DNA from: Chitinophagaceae bacterium
Lineage (GTDB): Bacteria > Bacteroidota > Bacteroidia > Chitinophagales > Chitinophagaceae
Length of the DNA: 64,000 bases
Direction: 5' to 3'
Assembly: GCA_016720825.1 (NCBI GenBank)
Contig: JADKJV010000014.1
Coordinates: 21,877 to 85,876 of the forward strand
Shown: positions 51,948 to 60,326 of the stretch, piece after piece
Layout: the number at the start of each line of letters is the position of its first letter
How positions within the stretch are numbered: position 1 is the first letter of the stretch
Translations under genes and position numbers: made by a program
The notes under the pieces: model-generated
Told to the model about the DNA's origin: nothing
The model's database searches: none
What the model saw: the letters and a program-made list of their open reading frames with translations, nothing else

Positions 51948-52031
51948 ATACATTTAACCACAAAGGACACAAAGGAGAACAAAGATCACAAGGTTATTCT
52001 ACTTTGTGCCCTTTGTGGTTAAATGTATTTA
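51946..52031. repeat. Palindromic intergenic repeat, CACAAAG family (copy 5, near-perfect hairpin)
   Basis: AAATACATTTAACCACAAAGG, ACACAAAGGAGAACAAAG, loop, then ACTTTGTGCCCTTTGTGG, TTAAATGTATTTAA. The outer stem AAATACATTTAACCACAAAGG is matched by CCTTTGTGGTTAAATGTATTT almost base for base. It fills the space between convergent dtd and the next minus gene. Confidence 0.9.
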
Positions 52032-52361
52032 ATCCCTTACGCCGATCTTTTCCGTATAAATCTTCCCATTCCCCATTCCCACCATCAGGAAATAATAACT
52101 CCCTTTCACCGGAATGGTAAAACTGAAACTGGATTGCTGGATATTTTTCTGCTCCACGATGCGGTCACCGCTGGCTGTCCACACCATTACATGGCTGATC
52201 GTTTTCGCACTTTTTACCGTGAATTGTTTACCGCTGCTGAGAACCTTATAAGGTTTGGGCTCCGGTTTAAGCGGGTCATTGTTAATGGGCTGGGCAGGGG
52301 TTTGGCCAGCAAGGAGTAAAAAAGACAGGACGGCAATAAGCCGGCGGAATGCCAGGGTCAT
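52029..52361 (-). CDS. Mini-protein: signal peptide plus type IX sorting-domain-like C-terminus
   Basis: 110 aa. Signal peptide MTLAFRRLIAVLSFLLLAGQ (cleavage near TPAQP), a Pro/Lys linker, and then only about 65 residues shaped like a T9SS type A C-terminal sorting domain: SGKQFTVKSAKTISHVMVWT, ASGDRIVEQKNIQQSSFSFT, IPVKGSYYFLMVGMGNGKIY, TEKIGVRD. The pattern of short beta strands, G-D-R, the KGSYY turn and the final K-I-x-V is that of the sorting domain. There is no passenger domain. It could be a decoy, a small surface protein or a misread fragment of a longer gene; no in-frame continuation exists upstream. Confidence 0.72.
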   Translation of the reverse strand: MTLAFRRLIAVLSFLLLAGQTPAQPINNDPLKPEPKPYKVLSSGKQFTVKSAKTISHVMVWTASGDRIVEQKNIQQSSFSFTIPVKGSYYFLMVGMGNGKIYTEKIGVRD

Positions 52362-52496
52362 AGACTAAGTTTTAATCTTTTAAAGGAATTGGTCTGGGAT
52401 TCAGAGGGCCGGGGATTGCCGCCACAAAAGCGGCGGGAGGGAAATTAAAGCAAGAATCATGCTATATTGTCGCTAATCTTCAAAAAATTTTCAAAA

Positions 52497-52871
52497 ATGA
52501 CTATCGAGCAAGCCCAGCAGCAGGTGGATCAGTGGATCAAAACCATCGGGGTCCGCTATTTTTCTGAACTCACCAATATGGCTATACTCACAGAAGAAGT
52601 GGGCGAGCTGGCAAGGCATATGTCCCGCACTTATGGAGATCAGTCTTATAAAAAGGAAGAGATGAAAGCCAATCCTTCCCTCGGTACTCCCTCCCCTTTG
52701 GGGAGGGTTGGGGAGGGGCCCGTGGCCGATGAAATGGCTGATATCTTATGGGTATTACTCTGCCTGGCTAACCAAACAGGGGTTAACCTGACCGCAGCCC
52801 TGGAAAAAAATATAGAGAAAAAGACAAAAAGGGATGCTGACCGTCACCAGTCTAACGAAAAACTCCAGTAA
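52497..52871 (+). CDS. MazG-like nucleotide pyrophosphohydrolase with an in-frame palindrome insertion
   Basis: 124 aa helical NTP pyrophosphatase of the MazG-like family. Helix 1: QQQVDQWIKTIGVRYFSELT, with the metal-binding EExxE pattern in AILTEEVGELARHMSRTYGD. The second half is VADEMADILWVLLCLANQTG. Between them, where relatives have a short loop, about 18 residues (NPSLGTPSPLGRVGEGP) are inserted; they are encoded by a palindromic G/C-rich element. The family hydrolyses nucleoside triphosphates, often non-canonical ones. Start is ATG 52497. It stands alone, with no operon partner. Confidence 0.88.
   Translation: MTIEQAQQQVDQWIKTIGVRYFSELTNMAILTEEVGELARHMSRTYGDQSYKKEEMKANPSLGTPSPLGRVGEGPVADEMADILWVLLCLANQTGVNLTAALEKNIEKKTKRDADRHQSNEKLQ
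52672..52725. repeat. Palindromic repeat element inside the MazG-like gene
   Basis: Core CCCTCCCC (52689-52696)-TTT-GGGGAGGG (52700-52707), with more G-rich sequence (GTTGGGGAGGGG) behind it. The element contributes an in-frame peptide (TPSPLGRVGEG) to a loop. Such peptides recur in Bacteroidota proteins as relics of intergenic palindromes, in the manner of the Rickettsia palindromic elements. Confidence 0.75.
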
Positions 52872-52882
52872 ATAAGGTAAGC

Positions 52883-53344
52883 TTAGTTTGTTTTAGGCTT
52901 GTCCAGGTATTTGGCAGGATCTTTTACAAAAGATTCCTTGCAATGCTTGGAGCAGAAAGCGTACACGGTGTTATTATAATGAGCCGTGTCAGATTTAGTA
53001 TCATCTGCTTTCATACCGCAAACGGGATCCTTGCGAAGGGTATCCACATGCATGTCTGACATAGAAGCCATGGCATCCATACAGCTGGCTGAACATTCAG
53101 TCTTGTTTTCGCTTTGCATACAGCTGGCAGAGCATTCAGCCTTTTTTTCGCAGTTGGCTGCACATTCTGTTTTGTATTCACCTTGCATACAGGCTGAAGG
53201 TCCATGTCCGCTTTTGGCCATACACTGTTGTTCTGTGGAACAAGTGGGGGTCATGGGACAGTTGTTTGACTTCTTCTGGCTGGTCATAAAGAAACCAGCA
53301 ACGATTAAAACAGGGATACCGGCAAAGAGGATAGTATTTTTCAT
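52883..53344 (-). CDS. Cysteine-rich YHS-domain protein
   Basis: 153 aa. N-terminal membrane anchor or signal (NTILFAGIPVLIVAGFFMTS). The middle is a cysteine-rich stretch with short repeats: NCPMTPTCSTEQQC, HGPSACMQGEYKTECAANCE, KKAECSASCMQSENKTECSA, SCMDAMASM. The C-terminus is a YHS domain (RKDPVCGMKADDTKSDTAHY, YAFCSKHCKESFVKDPAKYL), as in copper-handling proteins and oxygenase accessory proteins. The Cys/Met-rich part looks like a metal store for Cu or a similar soft metal. The K-T-E-C-S-A-S-C-M repeat arose by tandem duplication. It is not part of an operon. Confidence 0.85.
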   Translation of the reverse strand: MKNTILFAGIPVLIVAGFFMTSQKKSNNCPMTPTCSTEQQCMAKSGHGPSACMQGEYKTECAANCEKKAECSASCMQSENKTECSASCMDAMASMSDMHVDTLRKDPVCGMKADDTKSDTAHYNNTVYAFCSKHCKESFVKDPAKYLDKPKTN

Positions 53345-53400
53345 GCAAGGCAATTTTGAACTGCAAAGCTAAGGTTTTCTCAAAATCCCCCGTCAGGTCT

Positions 53401-53408
53401 TATTTTTG
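53401..53408 (+). promoter_or_regulatory. -7 element before glyS
   Basis: TATTTTTG, a perfect TAnnTTTG match, ends six bases before the glyS ATG (53415). Confidence 0.55.
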
Positions 53409-53414
53409 CCGCCT

Positions 53415-54884
53415 ATGGCAACAGATACCAATACTTTACAGGCGATTATTTCCCACGCCAAGGAATACGGCTTCATTTTCCCCAGCAGCGAGATCTATGA
53501 CGGTCTCCAGGCTGTGTATGATTACGGCCAGATGGGCAGTGAGCTGAAAAAGAACATCAAAGATGCCTGGTGGAAGAGCATGACCCAGCTCCAGGATAAT
53601 ATTGTGGGCATTGATGCGGCAATTTTCATGCACCCTACCACCTGGAAGGCTTCGGGCCACGTGGATAATTTCAATGACCCGATGATTGATAACAAGGACA
53701 GCAAGAAACGTTACCGCGTGGATCACCTGATAGAAGGTCATGCCGAGCAGCTGAAAGCAGATGGCAAGGAAAAAGAATCAGAAGACCTGCTGGCCGCCAT
53801 GGATGCGCTGATTGCCAAAGATGATTTTGCGGGTTTGAAAGACCTGATTGATTCCAATAAAATCAAATGCGCGATCAGTGGTACCTGCAACTGGACAGAT
53901 ATCCGCCAGTTCAACCTGATGTTCTCAACTGAATTCGGATCCACTGCATCTTCGGATGATGCGGATAATAAAATCTACCTGCGTCCCGAAACGGCACAGG
54001 GTATTTTTGTGAATTTCCTCAACGTGCAGAAGACCGGCCGGATGAAAATCCCCTTCGGTATTGCACAAATCGGGAAGGCTTTCCGGAATGAAATCGTGGC
54101 CCGCCAGTTTATTTTCCGTATGCGTGAATTTGAGCAGATGGAAATGCAGTTTTTCATCCGCCCCGGCACACAGGACGAATGGTATGAGTTCTGGAAAGCG
54201 GAAAGGCTGAAATGGCACCTGAGCCTGGGACTGCCCGCTGAGAAATACCGTTACCATGATCACGTCAAGCTTGCGCATTATGCCAAAGCCGCCTGTGATA
54301 TTGAATTTGAATTCCCGATTGGTTTCAAGGAACTGGAAGGTATTCACTCACGCGGTGATTTTGACCTGAGCCAGCACCAGGAATACAGCAAAAAGAAACA
54401 GCAGTATTTTGATAATGATGTGGATCCTGCCACCGGTAAACCATACGGCAATTATATCCCTTATGTGATCGAGACTTCTATCGGATTGGATCGTATGTTC
54501 CTGGCTGTGATGAGTAACGCGTATATGGAACAGGACCTGAGCACGGCTGAAAAACAAGACAGCCGCGTGGTGCTGAAATTCCCTGCGAAACTGGCGCCGA
54601 TTAAAATGGCGGTACTGCCGTTAACGAAAAAAGACGGCTTGCCGGAAATTGCGGCCGGCATTATCAACAGCTGCAAAAGTTCTTTCCGCTGTTTTTATGA
54701 AGAAAAAGATTCTATTGGTAAACGTTACCGCCGGATGGATGCCCTCGGCACACCGTTTTGTGTAACGGTTGACCACCAAACGAAGGAAGACAATACGGTT
54801 ACGATACGCTACCGGGATTCCATGGAACAGGAAAGAATTCCGATTGACAAGCTCAAAGAGGTTGTCTTGCAAGCCATTGAGTAA
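53415..54884 (+). CDS. glyS: Glycyl-tRNA synthetase (alpha2-type)
   Basis: 489 aa class II aminoacyl-tRNA synthetase of the dimeric eukaryote/archaea/Bacteroidota type. Motif 2/3 region is clear: LRPETAQGIFVNFLNVQKTG, KIPFGIAQIGKAFRNEIVAR, QFIFRMREFEQMEMQFF, YVIETSIGLDRMFLAVMSNA, then the anticodon-binding domain (LAPIKMAVLPLTKKDGLPEI, SIGKRYRRMDALGTPFCVTV). The TTG at 53406 adds MPP but ATG 53415 is preferred because the -7 element lies between them. A terminator follows. Confidence 0.97.
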   Translation: MATDTNTLQAIISHAKEYGFIFPSSEIYDGLQAVYDYGQMGSELKKNIKDAWWKSMTQLQDNIVGIDAAIFMHPTTWKASGHVDNFNDPMIDNKDSKKRYRVDHLIEGHAEQLKADGKEKESEDLLAAMDALIAKDDFAGLKDLIDSNKIKCAISGTCNWTDIRQFNLMFSTEFGSTASSDDADNKIYLRPETAQGIFVNFLNVQKTGRMKIPFGIAQIGKAFRNEIVARQFIFRMREFEQMEMQFFIRPGTQDEWYEFWKAERLKWHLSLGLPAEKYRYHDHVKLAHYAKAACDIEFEFPIGFKELEGIHSRGDFDLSQHQEYSKKKQQYFDNDVDPATGKPYGNYIPYVIETSIGLDRMFLAVMSNAYMEQDLSTAEKQDSRVVLKFPAKLAPIKMAVLPLTKKDGLPEIAAGIINSCKSSFRCFYEEKDSIGKRYRRMDALGTPFCVTVDHQTKEDNTVTIRYRDSMEQERIPIDKLKEVVLQAIE

Positions 54885-54908
54885 ATAGTAATAAATTTAA
54901 TAATATAT

Positions 54909-54945
54909 GCCCTGTCCGGTTTCCCGGACGGGGCTTTTGTTTTTT
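54909..54945 (+). terminator. Terminator after glyS
   Basis: Stem GCCCTGTCCGG ... CCGGACGGGGC followed by TTTTGTTTTTT, 24 bp after the stop codon. Confidence 0.9.
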
Positions 54946-55098
54946 ACCGCTACATCATCCCAACATATTGTCCATTAGTATGATCGGGATCATTTTTTAA
55001 GGTGAACTATGTCACCCCGGTTGTTGTGACTCCCGACTAAATTGCTCAGGTTTATTTCTCCTTTTTATGGCTTCGGCCATGTAGTCAAAACAAATACC

Positions 55099-56745
55099 AT
55101 GTCTGGAACTGACATTACAAAAGCGGTCGACCTTTCAACTCATGCGGAAGGTACCGGCCCACAACGATTCCGCCGGCCTGTTTATGTTGATTTCATGCCA
55201 CCCTGCAACAGCGCTTGTCCCGCTGGTGAAAATATCCAGGGCTGGATGGCACATGCACAATCCGGTAATTATTTTGAAGCATTTCAAACCCTGGTGGAGG
55301 ATAATCCATTCCCGGCTATCATGGGCCGTGTTTGTGTGAAGCCTTGTGAAACCGGTTGTAACCGGAATCACATTGATACCACGGTGAACATCCATGCAGT
55401 GGAGCGTTATATCGGTGATGAAGCCGTTAAGCAAAACTGGACGATCCGGTATGCTGCTGCACAGTCTGGTAAAAGAATACTGATCATCGGAGCAGGGCCT
55501 TCGGGTTTATCTGCTGCTTATCATCTTACCCGCATGGGTCATACGGTTGAGATTTACGAAGCAGGCGGACATCCGGGTGGTTTGTTATGGACCGGCATTC
55601 CTGAGTATCGTCTTCCCAAAGAAGTACTGGATGCTGAGGTGAACAGGGTATTGAAGATGGGTGTAAAAATCCGCCTGAATTATAAAGTGCAGGATGTGCT
55701 GACAGAAAAAACACACGGTCATTTTGATGCGGTGTATCTCGCTATGGGTGCCCAGCTGATCCGGAAAGAAGATTTCCAGTCTGATGATTCAGTACGGATC
55801 ACAGATGCGTTTTCTTTCTTCAATGAAATCAAATCCAATTCATCACCCTACCTGAGAAAGAAAGTAGTGGTGTATGGCGGTGGTAAACTGGCGCTGTACC
55901 TGTCAAGGATTATTAAAAGATATGGTTCAGAAGCTTTCGTTTATTTCCCCGGCGATAAAAAAATGATGCCGGCTTACGATTATGAAACAGAAGATGCACT
56001 GGCAGAAGGTGTAAATGTACAGTTGCTGAGAAAACTGGTTTCCGTCAGCAATAAACAATTCACCCTTGAAGTGCTGAAGGGTGAAAAAGGAAAAGCCGTA
56101 GGTACCGGTGAATTTGAAACCATTGAAGCCGATGTACTCATCATGGCAAACCGCCAGGAAACTGATTCCGGTTTCCTGAGATCTGTACAGGGTATTGCAC
56201 TCAATGATGATGGTACTGTGAATATAGATGGACAGCGCATGACCGGATATGAAGGCATTTTTGCCGGTGGTGATTTGCTGCCCGGTGAAAACCGCAGTTC
56301 AACGATCGCAATCGGCCAGGGTAAAAAAGCGGCCCGTTATATCGACAGCTTTTTAAAAGTCCAGGCTTACCAGAAACCGGATAAACATCCTACTGCCGGT
56401 TACCGTAAACTCCACATGTGGTACCAGACTGATGCGCCGCAGAAAGAACAGGATAAACTGGCTCCTGCCGTTGCCGTTAAAAGTTTTGAAGAAGTGATTA
56501 CCGGTCTTCCTGAAAACGAAGCCCGCTTTGAAGCACAGCGTTGCCTCAGCTGCGGTAACTGTTTTGAATGTGATGGTTGTTTTGGCGCCTGTCCGGAAGA
56601 AGCTATCATTAAATTAGGAAAGGGCAACAGATACAAGTTCAATTACAATGCCTGCACAGGCTGTGCAGTATGTTATGAACAATGCCCCTGTCACGCAATA
56701 GAAATGATTCAAGAACCTGTTAATTCAACTACTGATGTCAAGTAA
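55099..56745 (+). CDS. GltD-like NAD(P)H:ferredoxin-type oxidoreductase with extra iron-sulfur clusters
   Basis: 548 aa. N-terminal Fe-S domain like glutamate synthase small chain (CNSACPAGENIQGWMAHAQS, MGRVCVKPCETGCNRNHIDT), then an FAD/NAD(P) module (RILIIGAGPSGLSAAYHLTR, VYGGGKLALYLSRIIKRYGS, GIFAGGDLLPGENRSSTIAI). The C-terminal part has a cysteine-dense stretch (CLSCGNCFECDGCFGACPEE) and a bacterial ferredoxin motif (CTGCAVCYEQCPCHAIEMIQ). It has no glutamate synthase large chain nearby; instead PFOR overlaps its end by 11 bp. It probably moves electrons between ferredoxin and NAD(P)H. Start is ATG 55099, since the upstream codons do not look like protein. Confidence 0.9.
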   Translation: MSGTDITKAVDLSTHAEGTGPQRFRRPVYVDFMPPCNSACPAGENIQGWMAHAQSGNYFEAFQTLVEDNPFPAIMGRVCVKPCETGCNRNHIDTTVNIHAVERYIGDEAVKQNWTIRYAAAQSGKRILIIGAGPSGLSAAYHLTRMGHTVEIYEAGGHPGGLLWTGIPEYRLPKEVLDAEVNRVLKMGVKIRLNYKVQDVLTEKTHGHFDAVYLAMGAQLIRKEDFQSDDSVRITDAFSFFNEIKSNSSPYLRKKVVVYGGGKLALYLSRIIKRYGSEAFVYFPGDKKMMPAYDYETEDALAEGVNVQLLRKLVSVSNKQFTLEVLKGEKGKAVGTGEFETIEADVLIMANRQETDSGFLRSVQGIALNDDGTVNIDGQRMTGYEGIFAGGDLLPGENRSSTIAIGQGKKAARYIDSFLKVQAYQKPDKHPTAGYRKLHMWYQTDAPQKEQDKLAPAVAVKSFEEVITGLPENEARFEAQRCLSCGNCFECDGCFGACPEEAIIKLGKGNRYKFNYNACTGCAVCYEQCPCHAIEMIQEPVNSTTDVK

Positions 56746-59700
56746 TAAAAAAATAATCGCCACCATAGATGGAAATGAAGCGGCTGCCTATGTAGCTTAT
56801 CGTGTGAATGAAGTTTGTGCCATCTATCCCATCACGCCTTCATCCACGATGGCTGAACTGGCAGATGAATGGGCATCCAAAGGGATCAAAAACATCTGGG
56901 GATCTGTTCCCGATATCATGGAAATGCAAAGTGAAGCCGGTGCTGCCGGTACTGTTCACGGTGCATTGCAAACGGGAGCATTAACCACTACGTTTACCGC
57001 ATCCCAGGGACTGATGCTGATGCTGCCAAACATGTATAAGATTGCCGGTGAACTGACCGCTTCTGTATTCCATGTGGCTGCCCGCTCACTCGCTGCACAG
57101 GGTTTATCCATCTTTGGTGACCACCAGGATGTGATGGCTGCCCGTACTACGGGATTTGCCATGCTGAGTTCTGTAAGTGTTCAGGAAGCACATGACTTTG
57201 CACTGATTTCCCAGGTTGCTTCGCTGAGATCCAGGATTCCGTTTATCCATTTCTTTGACGGCTTCCGTACTTCACATGAAGTAAACAAACTGGAACTGCT
57301 GAGTGATGAGCAAATCAAATCCATGATCCCGGATGAACTGGTGATTGCACACCGAAACCGCGGACTGAATCCCGAGCATCCCTTTATCAGGGGTACTGCC
57401 CAGAACCCGGATATTTATTTCCAGGCGAGGGAAACCGTAAATACATTCTATAATAATATGCCTGGTATTGTAGATGAAGTGATGAACGACTTCTACAAAA
57501 TGACCGGACGTAAATATGAACTGTTCCAGTATGAAGGCGCACCCGATGCAGACCGCGTGGTGGTTATCATGGGTTCTGGTGGTGAAACCGTTTCTGAAAC
57601 GGTTGCCGCACTGAATGCTGCCGGTGAAAAAACCGGTGTTATCCAGGTCAGGTTATACAGGCCGTTCTCCCTGGAACACCTGATTAAAGTGTTACCTGCT
57701 ACGGTGAAATCTATTGCTGTGCTCGACAGGACCAAAGAGTCTGGTGCTTCCGGCGAACCGATGTACCAGGATATCCTGACTACGCTGGTAGATGCTTTAC
57801 AACAGGGCAAAATCAAAGCACTGCCCAATATCGTTGGTGGCCGTTATGGTCTTTCTTCCAAAGAATTCACACCGGCCATGGTTAAAGCAGTGTACGACGA
57901 ACTGAAAAAGAAAAACCCCAAGAATAACTTCACCGTTGGTATCAACGATGATGTAACGTTTACAAGCCTGCCTTACGATCCTGCTTTCACGCTGGATGAA
58001 TCTGAATGGAGACAGGGCCTTTTCTTCGGATTAGGCGCTGATGGTACCGTGGGTGCCAACAAAAACACCATCAAGATCATTGGTGAAAACACAGACCTCT
58101 TCGCGCAGGGATATTTTGTGTATGATTCCAAAAAGTCAGGTGCAAGAACCGTTTCCCACCTGCGCTTTGGACCCAAACCGATCCGTGCCCCATACCTGAT
58201 CACGAAGGCGGATTTCATTGCATGCCACCAGTTCAACTTCACAGAGAAGGTGGAAATGCTTGAATTTGCCAAAGAGGGCGCGACATTCCTGATCAACAGC
58301 CCTTATAATAAAGATGAAGTCTGGGAAAAATTTACCGGACAGGTGCAGAAATCAATCATCGGCAAAAAACTGAAAGTGTATGTGATTGATGCCACCCAGG
58401 TGGCCCGGGATACCGGTATGACAGGCCGTATCAACACGATTATGCAAACCTGTTATTTCGCGCTGTCTGGAGTACTGCCCCGTGAAGATGCCATTAAGCA
58501 GATTAAGAAAGCAATTGAAAAGACGTATTTCAAAAAAGGACAGAAAGTTATTGACCAGAACTTCAAAGCCGTTGACGCCACGCTGGAAAATTTATATGAA
58601 GTAACTATTCCTGTAAAAGTTTCCGCGGCTGACCATACCCTGCTGACTGTTTCTGTCAAAGCGCCTGATTTTGTAAAGAACATTACTGCGGTCATGATGT
58701 CAGGCCATGGTGATGATCTCCCTGTGAGTAGTATGCCGATTGACGGTACTTATCCGAGTGGTACCACCCAGTGGGAGAAAAGGAATATTTCTGACCTCGT
58801 ACCGATCTGGGAACCTGAAACCTGTATCCAGTGCGGTAACTGCGCGTATGTTTGTCCGCACAGTGTGATCAGGGCTAAGTTCTACCATAAAGATTATGCA
58901 GAGAAAGCACCGGAAGGTTTCAAATCTGCACCGATCAATGCCAGGGGTTTCCCCGAAACACAGTACACGCTTGAAGTGTATGTGGAAGATTGCACCGGTT
59001 GTAATTTGTGTGTGGAAGTTTGTCCTGCTACAGATACAGCAGACCGTTCCCGCAAAGCCATCAACATGGGTGAAAAAGAGCCGATCCTGGAAATGGAGAA
59101 AAAGAATATTGAATACTTTGAAAACATCCCCTGGAACGACCGTTCTAAAATTGATTTCTCCACTGTACATGGTGCACAATTCCTGGAGCCTTTGTTTGAG
59201 TTCTCCGGTGCCTGTGCAGGTTGTGGCGAAACACCATACCTAAAACTGTTGTCACAGTTATTCGGTGAAAGACTGCTCGTGGCCAATGCCACCGGTTGTT
59301 CTTCCATCTATGGCGGTAACCTGCCCACCACACCTTGGGCTGCCAATAAAGACGGCCGCGGTCCGGCCTGGTCAAATTCATTGTTTGAAGACAATGCGGA
59401 ATTCGGACTGGGTATGCGCATCACTGCCGACAAACAGCTGGATATGGCAAAACAGTATCTGCTTGAATTAAAAGATGAGCTGGGTGCTGATTTTGTAAAA
59501 AGTATCATTGATGCCAAACAGGTTCATGAATCTGAACTGGAAGAACAACACCAACGAGTGCAGGTGCTGAAAGAAAAATTAGCCTCAATAAAGTCATCAG
59601 CATCATCACATCTGCTTTCTGTCTGCGACCAATTCGTACGCCGCAGTGTTTGGCTGGTTGGTGGCGACGGATGGGCTTATGACATTGGTTATGGTGGTGT

Positions 59701-60310
59701 AGACCATGCACTGGCCAGTGGCAGGAATATTAATATCATCGTGCTGGATACCGAGGTGTATTCAAACACCGGCGGACAGTCTTCCAAATCAACACCCACT
59801 GCTGCTACTGCAAAATTTGCGGCTGGTGGTAAGTCCGGTGGTAAAAAAGACCTGGCGATGCAGGCGATCTCTTACGGAAATGTATATGTAGCGCGCGTGG
59901 CATTTGGTGCCAACCCGCAGCAAACACTGCTGGCCATGCGTGAAGCAGAAGCTTACGACGGTCCATCACTGATCCTGGCATACAGCCATTGTATTGCGCA
60001 TGGTTATGACCTGAAAGATGGTTTGAACCAGCAGAACAAAGCAGTGGCAAGTGGTCACTGGCCGTTGCTGAGATACAACCCTGTGCTGCGTAAGAAAAAC
60101 CAGAACCCGTTCGTACTGGATTCACCAAGACCGACCATGTCACTGAGGGATTATGCCTACAATGAGCTGCGTTATAAAGTGCTCACGATGACAAATCCTG
60201 AAACAGCTGAACTGCTGATGAAGCATGCCCAGGACCTGGTAAACCTGAAATGGAAAACGTACGAGGAAATGGCCACGAAGAAAGCCAGTGATTTTGTACC
60301 GATTGCCTAA
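56735..60310 (+). CDS. nifJ: Pyruvate:ferredoxin (flavodoxin) oxidoreductase
   Basis: 1191 aa, the single-chain form. It converts pyruvate and CoA to acetyl-CoA and CO2, reducing ferredoxin. N-terminal domain I has AYRVNEVCAIYPITPSSTMA and IMEMQSEAGAAGTVHGALQT. The ferredoxin-like insert has CIQCGNCAYVCPHSVI and CTGCNLCVEVCPATDTADRS; the third cluster and TPP pyrophosphate site are GACAGCGETPYLKLLSQL, LLVANATGCSSIYGGNLPTT, and YDIGYGGVDHALASGRNINI. The TPP-Mg signature is VLDTEVYSNTGGQSSKSTPT. The C-terminal YSHCIAHGYDLKDGLNQQNK is typical. Start overlaps the GltD-like gene by 11 bp, so the genes are coupled; the DHOD-like gene follows after 16 bp. The 1191-aa length fits the family. Confidence 0.97.
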   Translation: MSSNKKIIATIDGNEAAAYVAYRVNEVCAIYPITPSSTMAELADEWASKGIKNIWGSVPDIMEMQSEAGAAGTVHGALQTGALTTTFTASQGLMLMLPNMYKIAGELTASVFHVAARSLAAQGLSIFGDHQDVMAARTTGFAMLSSVSVQEAHDFALISQVASLRSRIPFIHFFDGFRTSHEVNKLELLSDEQIKSMIPDELVIAHRNRGLNPEHPFIRGTAQNPDIYFQARETVNTFYNNMPGIVDEVMNDFYKMTGRKYELFQYEGAPDADRVVVIMGSGGETVSETVAALNAAGEKTGVIQVRLYRPFSLEHLIKVLPATVKSIAVLDRTKESGASGEPMYQDILTTLVDALQQGKIKALPNIVGGRYGLSSKEFTPAMVKAVYDELKKKNPKNNFTVGINDDVTFTSLPYDPAFTLDESEWRQGLFFGLGADGTVGANKNTIKIIGENTDLFAQGYFVYDSKKSGARTVSHLRFGPKPIRAPYLITKADFIACHQFNFTEKVEMLEFAKEGATFLINSPYNKDEVWEKFTGQVQKSIIGKKLKVYVIDATQVARDTGMTGRINTIMQTCYFALSGVLPREDAIKQIKKAIEKTYFKKGQKVIDQNFKAVDATLENLYEVTIPVKVSAADHTLLTVSVKAPDFVKNITAVMMSGHGDDLPVSSMPIDGTYPSGTTQWEKRNISDLVPIWEPETCIQCGNCAYVCPHSVIRAKFYHKDYAEKAPEGFKSAPINARGFPETQYTLEVYVEDCTGCNLCVEVCPATDTADRSRKAINMGEKEPILEMEKKNIEYFENIPWNDRSKIDFSTVHGAQFLEPLFEFSGACAGCGETPYLKLLSQLFGERLLVANATGCSSIYGGNLPTTPWAANKDGRGPAWSNSLFEDNAEFGLGMRITADKQLDMAKQYLLELKDELGADFVKSIIDAKQVHESELEEQHQRVQVLKEKLASIKSSASSHLLSVCDQFVRRSVWLVGGDGWAYDIGYGGVDHALASGRNINIIVLDTEVYSNTGGQSSKSTPTAATAKFAAGGKSGGKKDLAMQAISYGNVYVARVAFGANPQQTLLAMREAEAYDGPSLILAYSHCIAHGYDLKDGLNQQNKAVASGHWPLLRYNPVLRKKNQNPFVLDSPRPTMSLRDYAYNELRYKVLTMTNPETAELLMKHAQDLVNLKWKTYEEMATKKASDFVPIA

Positions 60311-60326
60311 TAATTAAATATCAAGT

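Noticed and set aside
55042..55098. Upstream extension of the GltD-like gene
   Set aside because: Hydrophobic non-conserved residues before the cytosolic Fe-S domain; ATG 55099 fits better.
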